Source: Tetraselmis striata
Taxonomy: Eukaryota; Chlorophyta; Chlorodendrophyceae; Chlorodendrales; Chlorodendraceae
DNA length: 64,000 nucleotides
Reading direction: 5' to 3'
Assembly: GCA_006384855.1 (NCBI GenBank)
Contig: VCJN01003492.1
Location: 1-64,000, forward strand
How positions within the stretch are numbered: position 1 is the stretch's first letter; the number at the start of each line of letters is the position of its first letter. Position numbers and translations under genes: made by a program. Positions 29,494 to 41,700 of this stretch are shown here, one piece after another. Below the pieces are notes generated by a model. It was not told where the DNA came from and did not search any database. It worked only from the letters and a program-made list of their open reading frames with translations.

Positions 29494-32400
29494 ATGCACG
29501 GCGACGCGATGCGCCGTCTCTTTGGGGACAGGGCGAGTAACAGCGCCTTCGCTGAGCTGGCCACCGGAGGAAACGCAACCGGCGCGGCGGGGGCACGCGG
29601 CGGCACGGCTTCGGAGCCGCTATGCAGTGGCTATGCCCCACTGCACTTTATATCGGTGCCCCGCAATGCGCAGGCCATACCCACGGGCGGCACCGGCAAG
29701 GAGAACTGCCCCTCTGGGTCGACGCCAGCTGGGCTCGCTGGTCAACGCGTTGACGGGGCGGCGGCCGCAACGCCCATGCAAGTATCACCCAGCCCCCACG
29801 AGTGCCGACCACCGATGGACACCCTGTCCCCGCTCCTGCAGATGCTCAATCTCTCGGGCCGCAGCGGCAGGCAGGATGTTTCGATGACGCCGCAGCCCTC
29901 TCCCGTGGGCTTTATTCGACATGCCTCCTCGGGCGGCTTCAGCTCCCTGGACGAAGTCCCGGAAACGCCGTCTGCCAATTGTGCCGTTGTCCTTACCTTG
30001 TCGGGCAGCAGAGGCAGTAGGCCGGGTGTTCTCACGACGCCGCAGCCCTCACCTGTGAGCACTGTGCGGCGCGGCTCCTCCGGCGGCTTCAGCTCTCTGG
30101 ACAAAGTCCCGGAAACCCCGGCTGCGACACCGGCTGCCAATCGCCGCGCTGTGCTCAGCTTGTCGGGCCGCAGGGGCATGCGAGAAGTTCTTACGAGTAC
30201 CTGTACGACGCCACTGCCTTCGCCAATGAGCATCGTACGGCGCAGCTCCTCCGGCAGCTTCAGTTCTGCAAACGAAGTGCCGGAAACGCCGGATGCGACG
30301 CCGGGTGCCAGTTGTCCCGCCATGCGCAGCCTCTCGGGCCGGCAGGCGGGTGTGTCGACGACGCCGATGCCCTCGCCTATGAGCATTGTGCGGCGCGGCT
30401 CCTCGGGCGTCTTCAGCTCCGCGAACGCGGTTATTCCGGAAACTCCGGCTGCGACGCCGCCTGCCGCTGGCCGCGGCGTGTCCGCAGGCGACTCGTTTGG
30501 CTCGCCCGATGCCGTCCTATCAGGCGGCACAGACAGCCGAGGCCCCTATTGCAGCTGGACGCGCGGCGGCAGCGCTGCCTCGTCGGACGAGCTGTCTGTG
30601 CCGTGCGCGCAGCGGTGCACGTCTGCCCCCGAGCCGGGCGACGAGGAGCCGGCGGAGGACGAACTAGGCGACAGTAGTGGACGAGTCTGCGCTGCAGCGG
30701 CTTGGGGGACGGCTCATGGGGCCGCATCGGGGTGCGCATCACACAACGCCAACGGCGCGTCGTCGACGTCCGCCGAGGAGCGCAACGACTGGGGTGGTTC
30801 GGAGCCCGACGAATGGGGGGATATGTGCGCCCGGTTGGGGCAGTGGACGCAGATGGAGGAGCGGGCGCACATTGGCAGCGCTGCCTCTTCGGACGAGCTG
30901 GCTGGACTGCGCGGGCAGCGGTCCAGCTCTGCCTCCGAGCCGGACGGCGAGGAGGCGACGGACGACGTGGTCGACAGTGGCGGGGTGGACTGCGCAGCTG
31001 TCGGTCGACGTGCGCAAAGTGGCGTGCTCGACGGTGCAAACGACGCGCCTGGCGCCGCGTCTGCGCAGGCAGCTGAGGAGCCTGATGAGTGGGGGGACAT
31101 GTGCGCACGGTTAGGGCAGTGGACGCAGATGGAGCGAGACTCTCAGGAAGAGGTGGGCCAGGGAGAGGGCAGATGGTCTGCGGGAGATATGGTGGACACG
31201 TGCCAAACCACTACGAGCACGGAGGCCGCTGGTGCCGTGGACGACCCCATACTCCCCAACAGTGCTGCGGACCCGGCGCCAGCTCCGTTTACAGCGGAGC
31301 AGGATGCTGAGGCGGTGGTGGAATTCATACGGGCGGCTGCTGCCCCAAATTTCAGCCAGCAAGGACACCGTTCCTCAGAGTTCTGCGAGCAGTCTCCTAC
31401 CTCGGAGGTGGAGGCCGAAGCAGTGGCGAGCGTACAGCCTTCGGCTCAAGGGGGCAAAGCAGCGGAGACTGAGCTCCTGGGATACCACGCATGCCGCCAC
31501 TTCAAGCGGCAGCAGGACGCTTTCGAGTACGCAGATAGGTGAGCACCCGGCAGCAGCGCGCTTCTGGACGTCCTCGTTCACATATGCATGCCAACAAATG
31601 TTCCTGTCAACGGTGAGACTGACTCGCGGCGGGTGCGCCCACCTGCTCACAGATACAACGAAGACCTCATTACCGGCCGACTAGATAATGCACAGCAACC
31701 TTCGCAACCGAGCTGTTCGGCCCAGCGGACGGCTGAGAAATGCCACACAGCCGGCCGGCGGGGGGCACTGCAGGTGGTGCCACTGCCATGTGCATCCCAC
31801 CATGCTGCAGTGCCGATAGCAGGCACCTTGGGTGGGCGCTGATGTTGCCATCAACAGTTACTTAGGACTCCCTCACCGGCCCCGCTGCCTGCCAGGTATT
31901 TTGCCAGGAGGCGCCCACCACCAGCGGACACGCGCGGCACTTTGTCGCTGGCAGCGTGGAGGTGAGTGCGGCTTGCTCTGTTGAATCGCTCGCATGAGCA
32001 GGGAACAGCCCCAGACGCAGCAGTGCTGACTAATACATGGCGACTTTTGGTCCATGCGCTGTAGGCAATGTGGCAGTACTGCTGCAGCCTGCCCCCTCAG
32101 GCGCGTCACCTCTACGAGGTCATCCGCGATCAACAGGTGTGCACAGCCGCAAGCACGTGCCACAAGCCGTCATTTGTATGTAGGCCCGCTGATGCCCGGC
32201 ATCCCATCATTTGGGATTGACGCCGCACATGGTGCCCCCCGCTGCCTGCATTGCTAGCCATGCAAGGTGTATTGCGACCTGGAGTATGCCACCAAGCACA
32301 ATGAGGGCCGCGATGGAGACACGATGGTGGCCCGTCTGGTTGAGATCCTCCGAGAACAGATACGGTATGTTCGCCCATCACCGCCGACCCGCTGCTATTC

Positions 32401-34271
32401 TTGATGTGACCACCTCCGCCTTCGTCTCCCCTTGCGCTCCTCCCCTACTATTGGGCGATGCCATCCAGTCGCACATAGCGCGCTGACGATCACCCTGTGC
32501 AGGGCTGCCTGGGGAAAGGAGATTGATCCAGCCCGAGACGTGCTGGAGCTGGACTCGTCGACGGCCCTTAAGTTCTCGCGCCACCTTGTGGTCGACATCC
32601 CGGGCGCCGCCGTACGCAACAACCTCATCGTGGGCGACCTGCTGAGCCGCTGCCTTGGGGACCCGATGCTGCTTGTACGCAAGGATGCAGAGAGCCGAGA
32701 CCTGGTGCCCTTTGTGGACATGGCGGTGTACTCCAGGTGAGCGCTCTCACCGCTTTGCCATTGAATCCCTCTGTGCCTGACATGCGCCCACTGACACGGT
32801 GCGCGCCATCAGGAACCGACACTTCCGGGTGTACCTGTCCTCCAAGTCCAACAAGTATGCACGGCTACTTCCCACAGGCAAGCCGCAACTAATTCCACCC
32901 GCACCTCCTTCTCCACTCGGGTGAAACAGCTGCGGTGGCGCCTACTGATGCACGTTTGCGCAGCGTATGTTTCTGATGGGCTGATTTGGATGTGAAACAT
33001 CACAGAGCGCTATTCCGGCAAGCATGCATCAACTGCCAAAGCGCTCTTCCTCACATCTCTCATCTGCCATTTCGGGGCGCGGCGAGATCTATTGGGGGGG
33101 TTCCCCATGTCAGGCGACAGGTATGGAGCCGCCAGGGAGAGGCATGTAAAGGCACATCCGCCTGACAGACTGACCCCTGCCGCTGCTGTTGGTCATGTGC
33201 AGGCTGCAAACTGCTGTGCGCAACCCGCTGGCTTCACAGGGCAGAGTGCAGCAGCTGCGCACAGCAAACCCGAATAGCCACGACACGGCCCCATCCTCCG
33301 GTACACGGCCTTCTCCTTTGGCAGTGATGTGTGCACTATCCGCGAACCTTGCTCCCCACTCGACCACCACGGCCCAATGGATAGAGTTCCGGCTTTAGTT
33401 ATAGAGATATATCGCCATGCTCACCAACACAGGCCGGCCCGTGTGTCTGCAGAGTTGGAGCAGCGCGCTCACCAGATATCCGGCTTTATCGAGCAAGCGG
33501 CAGCCATGAGGTGCGATTGGGACGGGTCCGGGCTGCTTCGCGCGCCATGCTGGGCTCGCGCATATAGGCGCTATGCCGGCCACCTGATTCTGACAGGCGG
33601 CTTCATGCCGCCCCTCCTTCACACAGGGCCGGAGGGCTGCCGGCGCGAGTGTGCTCCATCGCTGCGTGCGGGGAGGGGCAGAAGCTCGCGTTTGGCCTCG
33701 CCGGCCCCGGCAGCCACTACTGCGAGAACATCGGCCGCATGCATCGCAGCAATCACGGTGCGCCCACCATCCACCCGACATTCCCGGCATGTGTGACCAT
33801 CCCGTTGCTTTGCTATCAGCGGGGATGCGCCTCAGCGCTCAACGCATCACACAGAGGACTGCGCTGAGGCTCCTCGAGCAGCTGCCATTGACACCCCTGT
33901 GGTGGCTGCGGTGGGCTGCCCATGCTGCAGTATTCTTCCTGGTGGACCTTGGTGGCGGAGTGTATGCGCAGAAGTGCTACGACCCCGACTGCCGGCACTT
34001 CCGCTCCGCGTGGCTGCCGCTCCCGGCTGCCGTCGCTTCCCAGCTGCACATCAGCACACGGAAGCCGGCTCGTTCCGCCGGCCACCCCGCCACCTGCGAG
34101 TGCACCAAGTGCCAGCTGGTGGCGTTCGACAGGAACCCCAAGTACGGCCCAAAGTCTGGCATCACGCGGCACCAGCGGGCGCGGCGCGCCCTGGATTTGA
34201 GCCTGGGGCTGAGCGATGGCTTAGCCCAGCTCATTCTTGGGCAGAAGGATGCCGCGTACGACATAAAATAA
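29494..34271 (+). CDS. PRIMPOL: PrimPol primase-polymerase with a long repeat-bearing N-terminal extension
   Basis: Primes and extends DNA on damaged templates, restarting stalled forks in nucleus and organelles. Exons supported: 29494-31538, 31653-31773 (less sure), 31896-31961, 32065-32136, 32258-32364, 32503-32736, from 32813, then one ending 33757, and 33931-34271; splicing between about 32860 and 33627 is unresolved. Catalytic motifs are intact: VYCDLEY (motif I, D and E), KFSRHL (motif II, S and H) and PFVDMAVYSRNRHFR (motif III, D). The UL52-type zinc knuckle is present: YCENIGRMHRSNH, then YAQKCYDPDC. The catalytic part starts near residue 660 (HFKRQQDAFEYAD), whereas known PrimPols start within a few tens of residues. 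The extension has four about 50-residue repeats with SP sites and RRxSS, then two about 95-residue acidic repeats, each ending EPDEWGDMCARLGQWTQME. Confidence 0.88.
29836..30470 (+). repeat. Four ~50-codon tandem repeats in the PrimPol extension
   Basis: Units begin near 29884, 30034, 30206 and 30358 with a TPxPSP core, then RRxSSGxFSS and a closing VPETP, preceded by LSGR. Proline-directed Ser/Thr sites and RRxS sites repeat at fixed spacing, which suggests a phosphorylation platform (inference). Confidence 0.85.
30565..31136 (+). repeat. Two acidic ~95-codon repeats in the PrimPol extension
   Basis: Both start GSAASSDEL, pass an acidic block (DEEPAEDEL / GEEATDDVV), and end with the nearly identical EPDEWGDMCARLGQWTQME. 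The boundary is near 30869. Conservation is highest at the end motif, so that is the likely functional part. Confidence 0.85.
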
Positions 34272-35764
34272 GCACCGTTTATCATATGAACGGCAGGGAA
34301 GCCGCCATCGGGGCAGCGCAGGAAGACATTGCGAAGTAATGCGCCCATTTGACTCCCTTGCGCAGCGAAGCCTTCTTGGATCTTTGCCTTGCAAACAATC
34401 AGCATACCGCAGCATCCCGCTTCAGCACCTCACTATATCCTACCGCGTCACTGGTCGCAGTGCCCCCTGCTGGGTGCTGGCCTGCGGTATCATCGTTCAA
34501 TACATTGGCACCACATGCTCAGAAAATTAATGGTAGGAGCCTGACCCTGCTGTGGTTTGGTGCTGGCGGTGAACACAATGCGGTACAAGTGCCGCCTGAC
34601 CGCCCACCGTGCTGGTTCAGTATCGTGCTTCTTCTTGTACTTCAGCGGCGGCTTCAAGATGCCGGTTAATCTATTGGTGGCAAAGGATGTGGTGACCCAT
34701 ATAGACACCGCACAATTGAATTGTAGGTAAGGAGGCGAAGGGGATGCCAGGTAGGTGAGAATTTCTGAAATGAAAGTAAGCTGATAAGTGTGCCCAGTAC
34801 CAGTACCTTTATGGTATGATGAATTTTAAATAATGCATTTTTTGCTGCTGACGAATATTAATATTGCTGTCAAAGATAATAATATTGTCGTCCGCGCGCC
34901 GACATAGTCTCGTCGGATATATATCGTCACGATACATATACGATATATATCGTCAATCGAGAGACATAGGGATACAGGTATCCATTCCGGAATAGATACC
35001 CGTAGAATATTACACACGTAACATCATTATTGTGTATCGATATTATGCTGTGTAAAGTTTATATCTAGTTACATGAGCTAGCTGCAAAAGGCGATCAGAA
35101 AACCATCCGAAAATGCAATAGGAAACGTCCACTGCAGCAATTGCGCGGTGGAAGCAGCACCAGAAGAGGGTGCATTATGAGCACAGGCAGACTACGCATC
35201 AAACTTAGCCGTCTACACTCCAGCAGAATGCCGCCCAAGGTACCATGCACGCAAGCAGAGACTCGCTGCAACAACCCCCGCCGCGTGCGCGACAGGTGAA
35301 GGTGGAACTCAGCGGGCTGGCTGGCAACAAAGTTCCGAAGAGCATGGACGGACTGATCACGAAGGAAGCATTCATGTGTAAAATCAATGCGAATAACGCT
35401 GCGACCTAGTACGCCCGATAGAAGCACGCGAAGGTGCGCACGGCGCCGCAGCGCAACAATATATCTGGCCGCAGGTCGCGTGCGCATGCACCTGATGACG
35501 AAAATACAGTCGAATGGCCCTTGTTCTATACGCTATTGTAACGGATACTCGAGGCTATAATTCTTAGTATATGCACACTGAGAAACTGTATCCGCCGCCC
35601 CGCGGGGTGCTGAGCCTTGATGCGCTGCTCACGATACTAGTGTGAATCACAAAAAGGCCAATATCAAATCCATACTACAGCTAAAAGCAGTGCGGTTATA
35701 TACCGGGGAAAATCCTTACCTGTAGTCGCCATACATAGCAGCAATGCTAGGTAGGTACAATCCT
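34272..35764. other. Intergenic, AT-richer, nothing coding
   Basis: 34800-35060 is AT-rich with ATATATCG/CGATATAT inverted repeats (for example around 34915-34965). No family-like frame is present. Confidence 0.5.
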
Positions 35765-35835
35765 TGTCCGCCCGGTTGAGCGGTCGTCTCTTTTGCGAGG
35801 GCCAGAGGTTCGATTCCTGGTCGATATATTTCGTT
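35765..35835 (+). ncRNA. tRNA-like sequence with an exact B box (SINE head or pseudo-tRNA)
   Basis: GGTTCGATTCC near 35806 is an exact Pol III B box. About 35 nt upstream, GGTTGAGCGGTCG resembles an A box/D arm, and CTCTTTTGCGAG could be a short anticodon hairpin. The T stem and acceptor do not pair, so this is not a functional tRNA. Confidence 0.35.
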
Positions 35836-36049
35836 ATATATCGGCCCAGCGTGTCATGGGTTTACCCGGTTGATGCATTACAGGGTAGCCCTTCGGGGTT
35901 CGAATAAGGCAATAAATTCCAAGGGCTATATGCCAGACCTACGATTGCAGCCGGCGCAAGAGGTCAAGTGATCTATGTACTACCGCGGTACTACTCGCAG
36001 CGCCGCATAAATACCGACGAAATACTGAAGTAGTGCGAAGGAATACCCT

Positions 36050-38254
36050 ATATGTATTTTAAACTTGTTTACGGGGTTTCCTCCCTTTCCCTAACCGCTT
36101 TTCGGCTACCGTGCTGCTCAATGGTAAGGGATAATAGGCATGCACTTGTCGTTTCGCCCTTTTTTAATGCAGCACGAGTAGACATAAAAGCAGCCATAGC
36201 AGCCGAGCATGCCATCTTCCAATTTCGCTGCGTTACACGCAACAATTATCCGTCTCGTAACATGTAGCGAGCAAACTCACCCCATGTTGTTCAAGACCAC
36301 GCCCGGCTCACCACTCGTGTGTGAAATTCTCATCCGTACGTCCGTGCGTTACCATGTCAGATGGAGATGAACTCGTCGTTGAGCCGACGCTCGAATTGCT
36401 ACAAGCAGACGTGGAGGCCCAGTCTTCATTTACACCTTATAGACTTCATTTAGACCTTCCTCGGTGCGGCGCTTCTTACAGCTACAGCCGAGTGCGGCTC
36501 AACCATCCGCACACCTGCGCATGGCGGCTCAACAAACCGCCTCCCGTGCCACCTCATCGCTTCGTCAGTCGGTTGTCACACTGCGTGTTATACCCGGTTC
36601 GCAACGACCAAGCTTCGCACGTGTACGTGACGCGCGTGACAGGCACTACGAGCGCGAAGGGCGCGCGGGGCGGCCCTCCAATCTGAACTTAGCCCCGCAA
36701 ACCCGTATTGGCGCTGTTGCAAACCCGTCCAACGACTACCAGCCAACCGCCGAAAAACCTAGACGCTGCCACCGAGTACTTTGCTAACATGAACCGTCCC
36801 TCTGTTACTCTGTCGGCCAAGCGCCGCACTTACGTAATTGACGAGCCCGAAGCTGTCGCCCCTTGTGCTGCTTCACTCCCGTCTCGGCTGCAGGACGCGT
36901 TCGGCTCAGACGAGCTGGGGCAGTAGACCCTCGACCTACTCTCAAGCTCCCTCACCGCTCAGACACTCAAGAGCTACGCCGGCAGATTGTCTCAGTTCGC
37001 GGAGTTCTGCCACGACTCCGAGAACATCAGCCCGCTGGAGGCGACCACTGCTACTGTCGTCGGTACGTTGCTTGGATTGGTGAGCATGGGCACATTTGGG
37101 CTAAGTCGTTGCAGCCCTTTATGTCCGCAATCAACATCACGTTCTTTGAGCTACACAACCTCGACCCGATCGCCAAGTCAGCATGCACCTAACATGGCTT
37201 GTCGTGGCATGATGCTACGGCAACGCCGCCTGTGGGCTCCCCCTTTGCGAGTCCCTATGCATGCTGATGTCCCTTACAGCTTCGTCGAGCAAGCAGAGTT
37301 GATTGTGTCTACTCATCCCATCCAAGAGTATAAGTACAACTTCCGAGCCTTCGTGGCCTCGGTTGTCAACTTCATGTTCTTTGCCAGGGGACATACTGGC
37401 GTGTCATGCTGAGTGCGGGACGTGCTGCATGTCGACGATTACAACATTACCCTGCATTTGCACCGCAAGAAAAGCCGCGCTGGTCGACGCGGTCCCAACG
37501 ACCTGCGCGTATTGCTCCTTCCAGTGTCGGAGGACCCTTGCATTGCGCGTCTCATGCACCACTTCATCGATCATGTACAGTCTGCCCCCCTGGTTCTTGT
37601 TGCCTTGGCCGAAACAATTTTTTGGGCGGTCACCCCGAGCGAGCAGTCCAAGTCGTCTTGGACCGCCGCTACAATGTCGGACTGGCTCTCTACGGCCATT
37701 CGTCTTGCGTGTCGGGGCTGCCCCTCCCGCCGGCACTTCTTGGAGCTCACACTTCCTTCGCAAGGGAGCGGCATCTGCCGCTAACGCCATCCGAAATCTA
37801 CTGTCCGACATTAGCTACCATGGCGGCTGGGGCACTAACTCCGACGTCGTTCTATTGGACTACATCGACCCTTACGTCCTTCCTTCAGCGCATGGCGCGT
37901 GGTTCTTCTTCGGTCACACCGCGCCCCACCGCCACTCTTAAGTCCACCAAAAGCAAGACTCCGCAGCGGTGGCCTTCCCGGTGCCCCCTTCATGACCTAC
38001 TGGCGCTACCCCTTATCCGTCAGTCCACCGCTCTCTCCGTTCGCTCATCACTGGCAAAACCATACTCAACTTCGAAATGTTCTAATAAACTTGTTTATGA
38101 TTGCTTTCGGGGTTTCCTCCCATTCCCTAACCGTTTTTCGGCTACCGTGTTGCTCAGTGGTGCGGGATACTAGGCATCTGTCGTTTCGCCCTGCTTTTTG
38201 TGTGCAGCACGAGTAGACATAAAAGTAGCCATCGTTTCGCTGCGTTACACGCAG
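36050..38254 (+). mobile_element. Tyrosine-recombinase retroelement (DIRS/PAT-like), internally deleted
   Basis: A terminal stretch (36057-36241) recurs directly at 38085-38254 (about 170 bp: GGGGTTTCCTCCC, TTTCGGCTACCGTG, CACGAGTAGACATAAAAG). A gag-like start (ATG 36354, MSDGDELVVEPTLELLQADV) matches the element at 62680. At about 36415-36440 it jumps to sequence that lies about 900 bp further on in that other copy, so most of gag and presumably RT are deleted. The rest encodes the tyrosine recombinase in several frames. Confidence 0.75.
36924..37941 (+). pseudogene. Tyrosine recombinase of the DIRS/PAT-like element
   Basis: Domain order is kept across frameshifts. The N-terminal SAM-like part is SLTAQTLKSYAGRLSQFAEF and, after a shift near 37060, RYVAWIGEHGHIWAKSL. 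The first catalytic Arg is in MFFARGHTG (near 37388), followed by TGA at 37410-37412 and then VRDVLHVDDYN. In another frame come the HxxR of SHFLRKGAASAANAI (near 37750) and the nucleophile Tyr in DVVLLDYIDP (near 37861). Such enzymes insert the element DNA by site-specific recombination in place of an integrase. The copy is dead. Confidence 0.75.

Positions 38255-38288
<34 letters not shown>
38255..38288. repeat. 34-nt C homopolymer
   Basis: An uninterrupted C run directly abuts the 3' terminal repeat of the tyrosine-recombinase element. Confidence 0.9.
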
Positions 38289-38754
38289 ACTCCGGTAAAA
38301 AAACTCCGTTTGGCCCCCACGCTTCTTTCACTTTAAAACCTTCCTGCCTATCTCGGCTCTTGTCCGTGTAAAAAGCCTGCGCGATCCTCTTGGCAAAACC
38401 TGACTCAACTTGGTTTATAGAAATAGTGGAAAATCCACCGGTACGCGTACTTGACGCCGAGTTGCTCGCCAGCTTTTTCCTTCCGCAGTACTTTTCGTGC
38501 ATTCTCTTGACGCTCTGCTCCCCGTAGCGACCTAACCAAAAATGAAGTTGCTCGCCAGTCCCCGCCCACCCTCCGAGCGGAAATGTGAACTGCGCCCAAC
38601 TCCGACCCACGATGCATTAACCAAACCCACCTGTGACCCGAACAAATGACAAGGTTTTGCGGCAGAAAGCCGGTCGTCTGCCGCACACACGCCTATCTTG
38701 CCCAGCTAGCGCCATCCACAACACCCGCACAGTCATTATCGCTACCCTAGCAGT
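38289..38754. other. Upstream of the F-box gene; one unassigned minus-strand frame
   Basis: The minus-strand frame 38610-38300 (starting MGRSWAQFTFPLGG) is open for about 100 codons without family resemblance. It may be a gene fragment. The F-box gene leader occupies the right end. Confidence 0.35.
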
Positions 38755-41700
38755 ATGGACTCCGGAAACGCTGCGGCGCCCACCTCGGGCGGGGCGGCAG
38801 ACGGGCGTGAGCAGCGCGCGTTGCACGCCACTAAGCGGGCGCGCTTCTTGAACCCGAGATTCGGCGCTCAGAATCCCGTCGCTTCCCGCCACGGCGCGGC
38901 AGAGGACGACCCGTCGCCGTCGCTTCCTACCTCGGGCGCGGGCGCATCGTCGTCTGGTGAGCCCCTGCCCCCTATCCCTGCGCGGTTGCTGCTGCGGTAG
39001 GCTGTTGGCGGCGGCCCGCTGCTGCTGCCGCGCGCTGCTGACGAAGCGGGTGGTGCGAGCGGCCGTGGGCGGGGGGGCTCGTACGACGACGTATCGACGC
39101 GACGCGCCCGACGGGCAGGCGGGCGGCCGGGAGGTATCGCGACTGTACATATCGCTTAACCGTCCCGTAGGTACCGGATGTGGTACTGATGGCGCCGCAC
39201 CTCGCCGCCGCGGTCTTAGGGCAGCCACCAGCGATTCGGAAGGCCGCGCCGGGGGGGGGGGCGGGGGGGGGGTACAGCACTTCGCGCTGATCTCGGCCAC
39301 GTAGGGTGCGGTCCACGGTGCCGAGCTGCGCTGCTTCCCTCGCTGCCTGTCGCCAGTGGCCAGTTGGCCCTTGACACCCCCCCCCCCCCCCCCCCCCCCG
39401 CCCTTCCCCTTGTATCTTCAGCAAGAAAGCCCATATCACCACAGTTTCGCCTCAACGGGAGTGATGAGATCCGGCCCTGTGGTATTCATCATATCTTCTC
39501 TGCGGGGAAGCTACAGGGCTACAGCCAGGCACACAATTTCAGGGGGGGGGGGGGGGGGAGGTGTTGGCCTTTAGCTACCCCCAGGCCTCCGGGCTGGGCG
39601 CGTCTAACCATACCATACCATTCCCTTCGAGTTATGTTCAACAGCTCCTGGGGAGATGGAGGAAAGAGGTGGAGGGGTTTGGTGGGCGGGCTGGGAGGGG
39701 GGGGGGGAGGGGCTACAAAGCTCCGGGCAAGCTGCCCAAAGCGGCAGTGCGCTGCCTGGACTGAGACAGGGCATGTGCCGCGGCGCAGGCGCGGGCACCA
39801 GCAGCGGCGGCGGCGCTGCGCCGCCCGCGCCCGCGGACAGCCACGCCGCGGCGATGGAGCTGGTGCTGCACAACGCGGACATCCTGAAGATCCTGTTCAG
39901 CTCCTTCCCCATCGACAAGCTCTGCCAGGTGGCCACCACCTGCCGCCGCTGGCACGCCGTCTGCCAGTCGGACTCTTTCTGGCGCAGCCTCGACCTCCAG
40001 AAGCGCAGCATCAGCCGCGCCCAGGTCTCCCCCCCCCCCCCCCCCCTCTCTCTCTGCGGCTGGCCCATTCATTCAAAGCCAGATCGGTAAACCGGATTCT
40101 GGTGGACCAGGCCCGCGGCGAGGACACGCATCTTCGGATGGATTTTTCATAGCATGGCTAACTATCACATATACGCATAATTCTGGCAGTATGTATCCGA
40201 ATAAGGCTCGCATACTTGTACGCATAGGTAATTATGCAACAGTACTGCCAGATTCTCTCATATTTTGGCATGCCCATGCCGTCACCAACGCAGACTCTGG
40301 AGCTGCTGCGCCTGCACCCCAACATCTCGTCGCTCAACTTGGCAGAGCTGGACTTTGTGGACGCGCACATGCTGGAGGCGGTGTGCGACGCGCTGCCGGG
40401 GCTGGTGCGCCTGGAGCTGGGGCACGGCCAGATCAGCGAGCAGCAGCTGGGCATCATCGGCGGCCCGCGCATGGCCGCACTGCGGGAGCTCACCGTCCGG
40501 GAGGCGTCCTTCGGACGCTTTGGCCCGGTGCGCAGACCCCCCCCCCCCCACTCCATCTCGTCTCCTCATCCATCCGTCCCATCCAACCTTTCAACCTGCT
40601 GGGCCCTCTCCAGGCAGGCAGGGCCAAAGGCACGCGGGCTGCGCTATCACTTGAGGCGCCAGAGCCATCGAGGGGCCTTTCGTCGGCAGGCGGGGGTTGG
40701 GGGGGGGGGGGGCGCAAGAGCCGGCATGCTAGAGGAGGGGGATGGAAGGGAGGAGGGGACGTGCGCATGGAGGCGCTCACAGATAGTACAACAGCGTACA
40801 AAGCGGATGCGAAACCTGGGGCCACGCTGCGTCGCGGCCTCCGCACCAGCCAGCATCTGAGTGCGTTGAGGCGGGAGCCGTGTGCGCGCCCCGGCGGCCT
40901 CCGCCCGCGCCACAACCAGGCGAGCAGATTGGTTTCGTACAGTAACCGCCTGTCCCACTGATGGCGGCCGTGACACTCACCTCGGGTGCAATAAGCTGCG
41001 AGAGCATACCGTGCCACTTGATCGGGGTAAAAAACGGTCGCACATATAACAAACGCGTTGGGAGGGTCAGGGTTCTCTGTTTTGCCTGAGTATCTGCCCG
41101 TGGGAGGAGAACGGCCCGCGCTGACCCTGCCGCGCTGGTCCTGATCCCCTATGTGGCAGGGCGAGGTGGCCATCGCGCACGAGCACCTGACCAGTCTGGT
41201 GGCGGAGGGCTGCCGCGCGGGGCGGCTGGTGGTGCGCTGCGGCGAGCTGCGCCGGCTTGTGCTGCGCAACAGTGCCATCTCGGCCCTTGTGCCGCACTGT
41301 CCCATGCTAACGCACCTTGACCTCAAGGTGACCCCCATTCCCCTTCATGGGCTTCGAAATGGGGGTGTTGCCTGGAGAATACCATCCCATCATCGGCTTC
41401 AGCTTCATTGGCCAGAGATTCCCACCCTGGTCATGTCAATATGGCCATACCAAGTGCGGCGGTGGCCATATCAACGCCGATGTGTATGCGGACTTACGAC
41501 GCTACACATTTGAACCGACACTGTCCGACCTCTACGGCCGTCACTGCGCTGGCATCGCGCCAGTCCTGGGTTTAGTCTCGTTCAGTCGGCTGGCGGTCTC
41601 AAGTTGCACTTTTACAGTATCACCTGCACCTGCACTACCGCCGGGTAGGGGGCAAACCAAACTATTGGAGGCAGCCATGCACAACCTGTGAATATTCACA

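Noticed and set aside
30431-31108. Minus-strand 225-codon frame
   Set aside because: It is antisense to the PrimPol extension, whose plus-strand frame continues into conserved PrimPol motifs.
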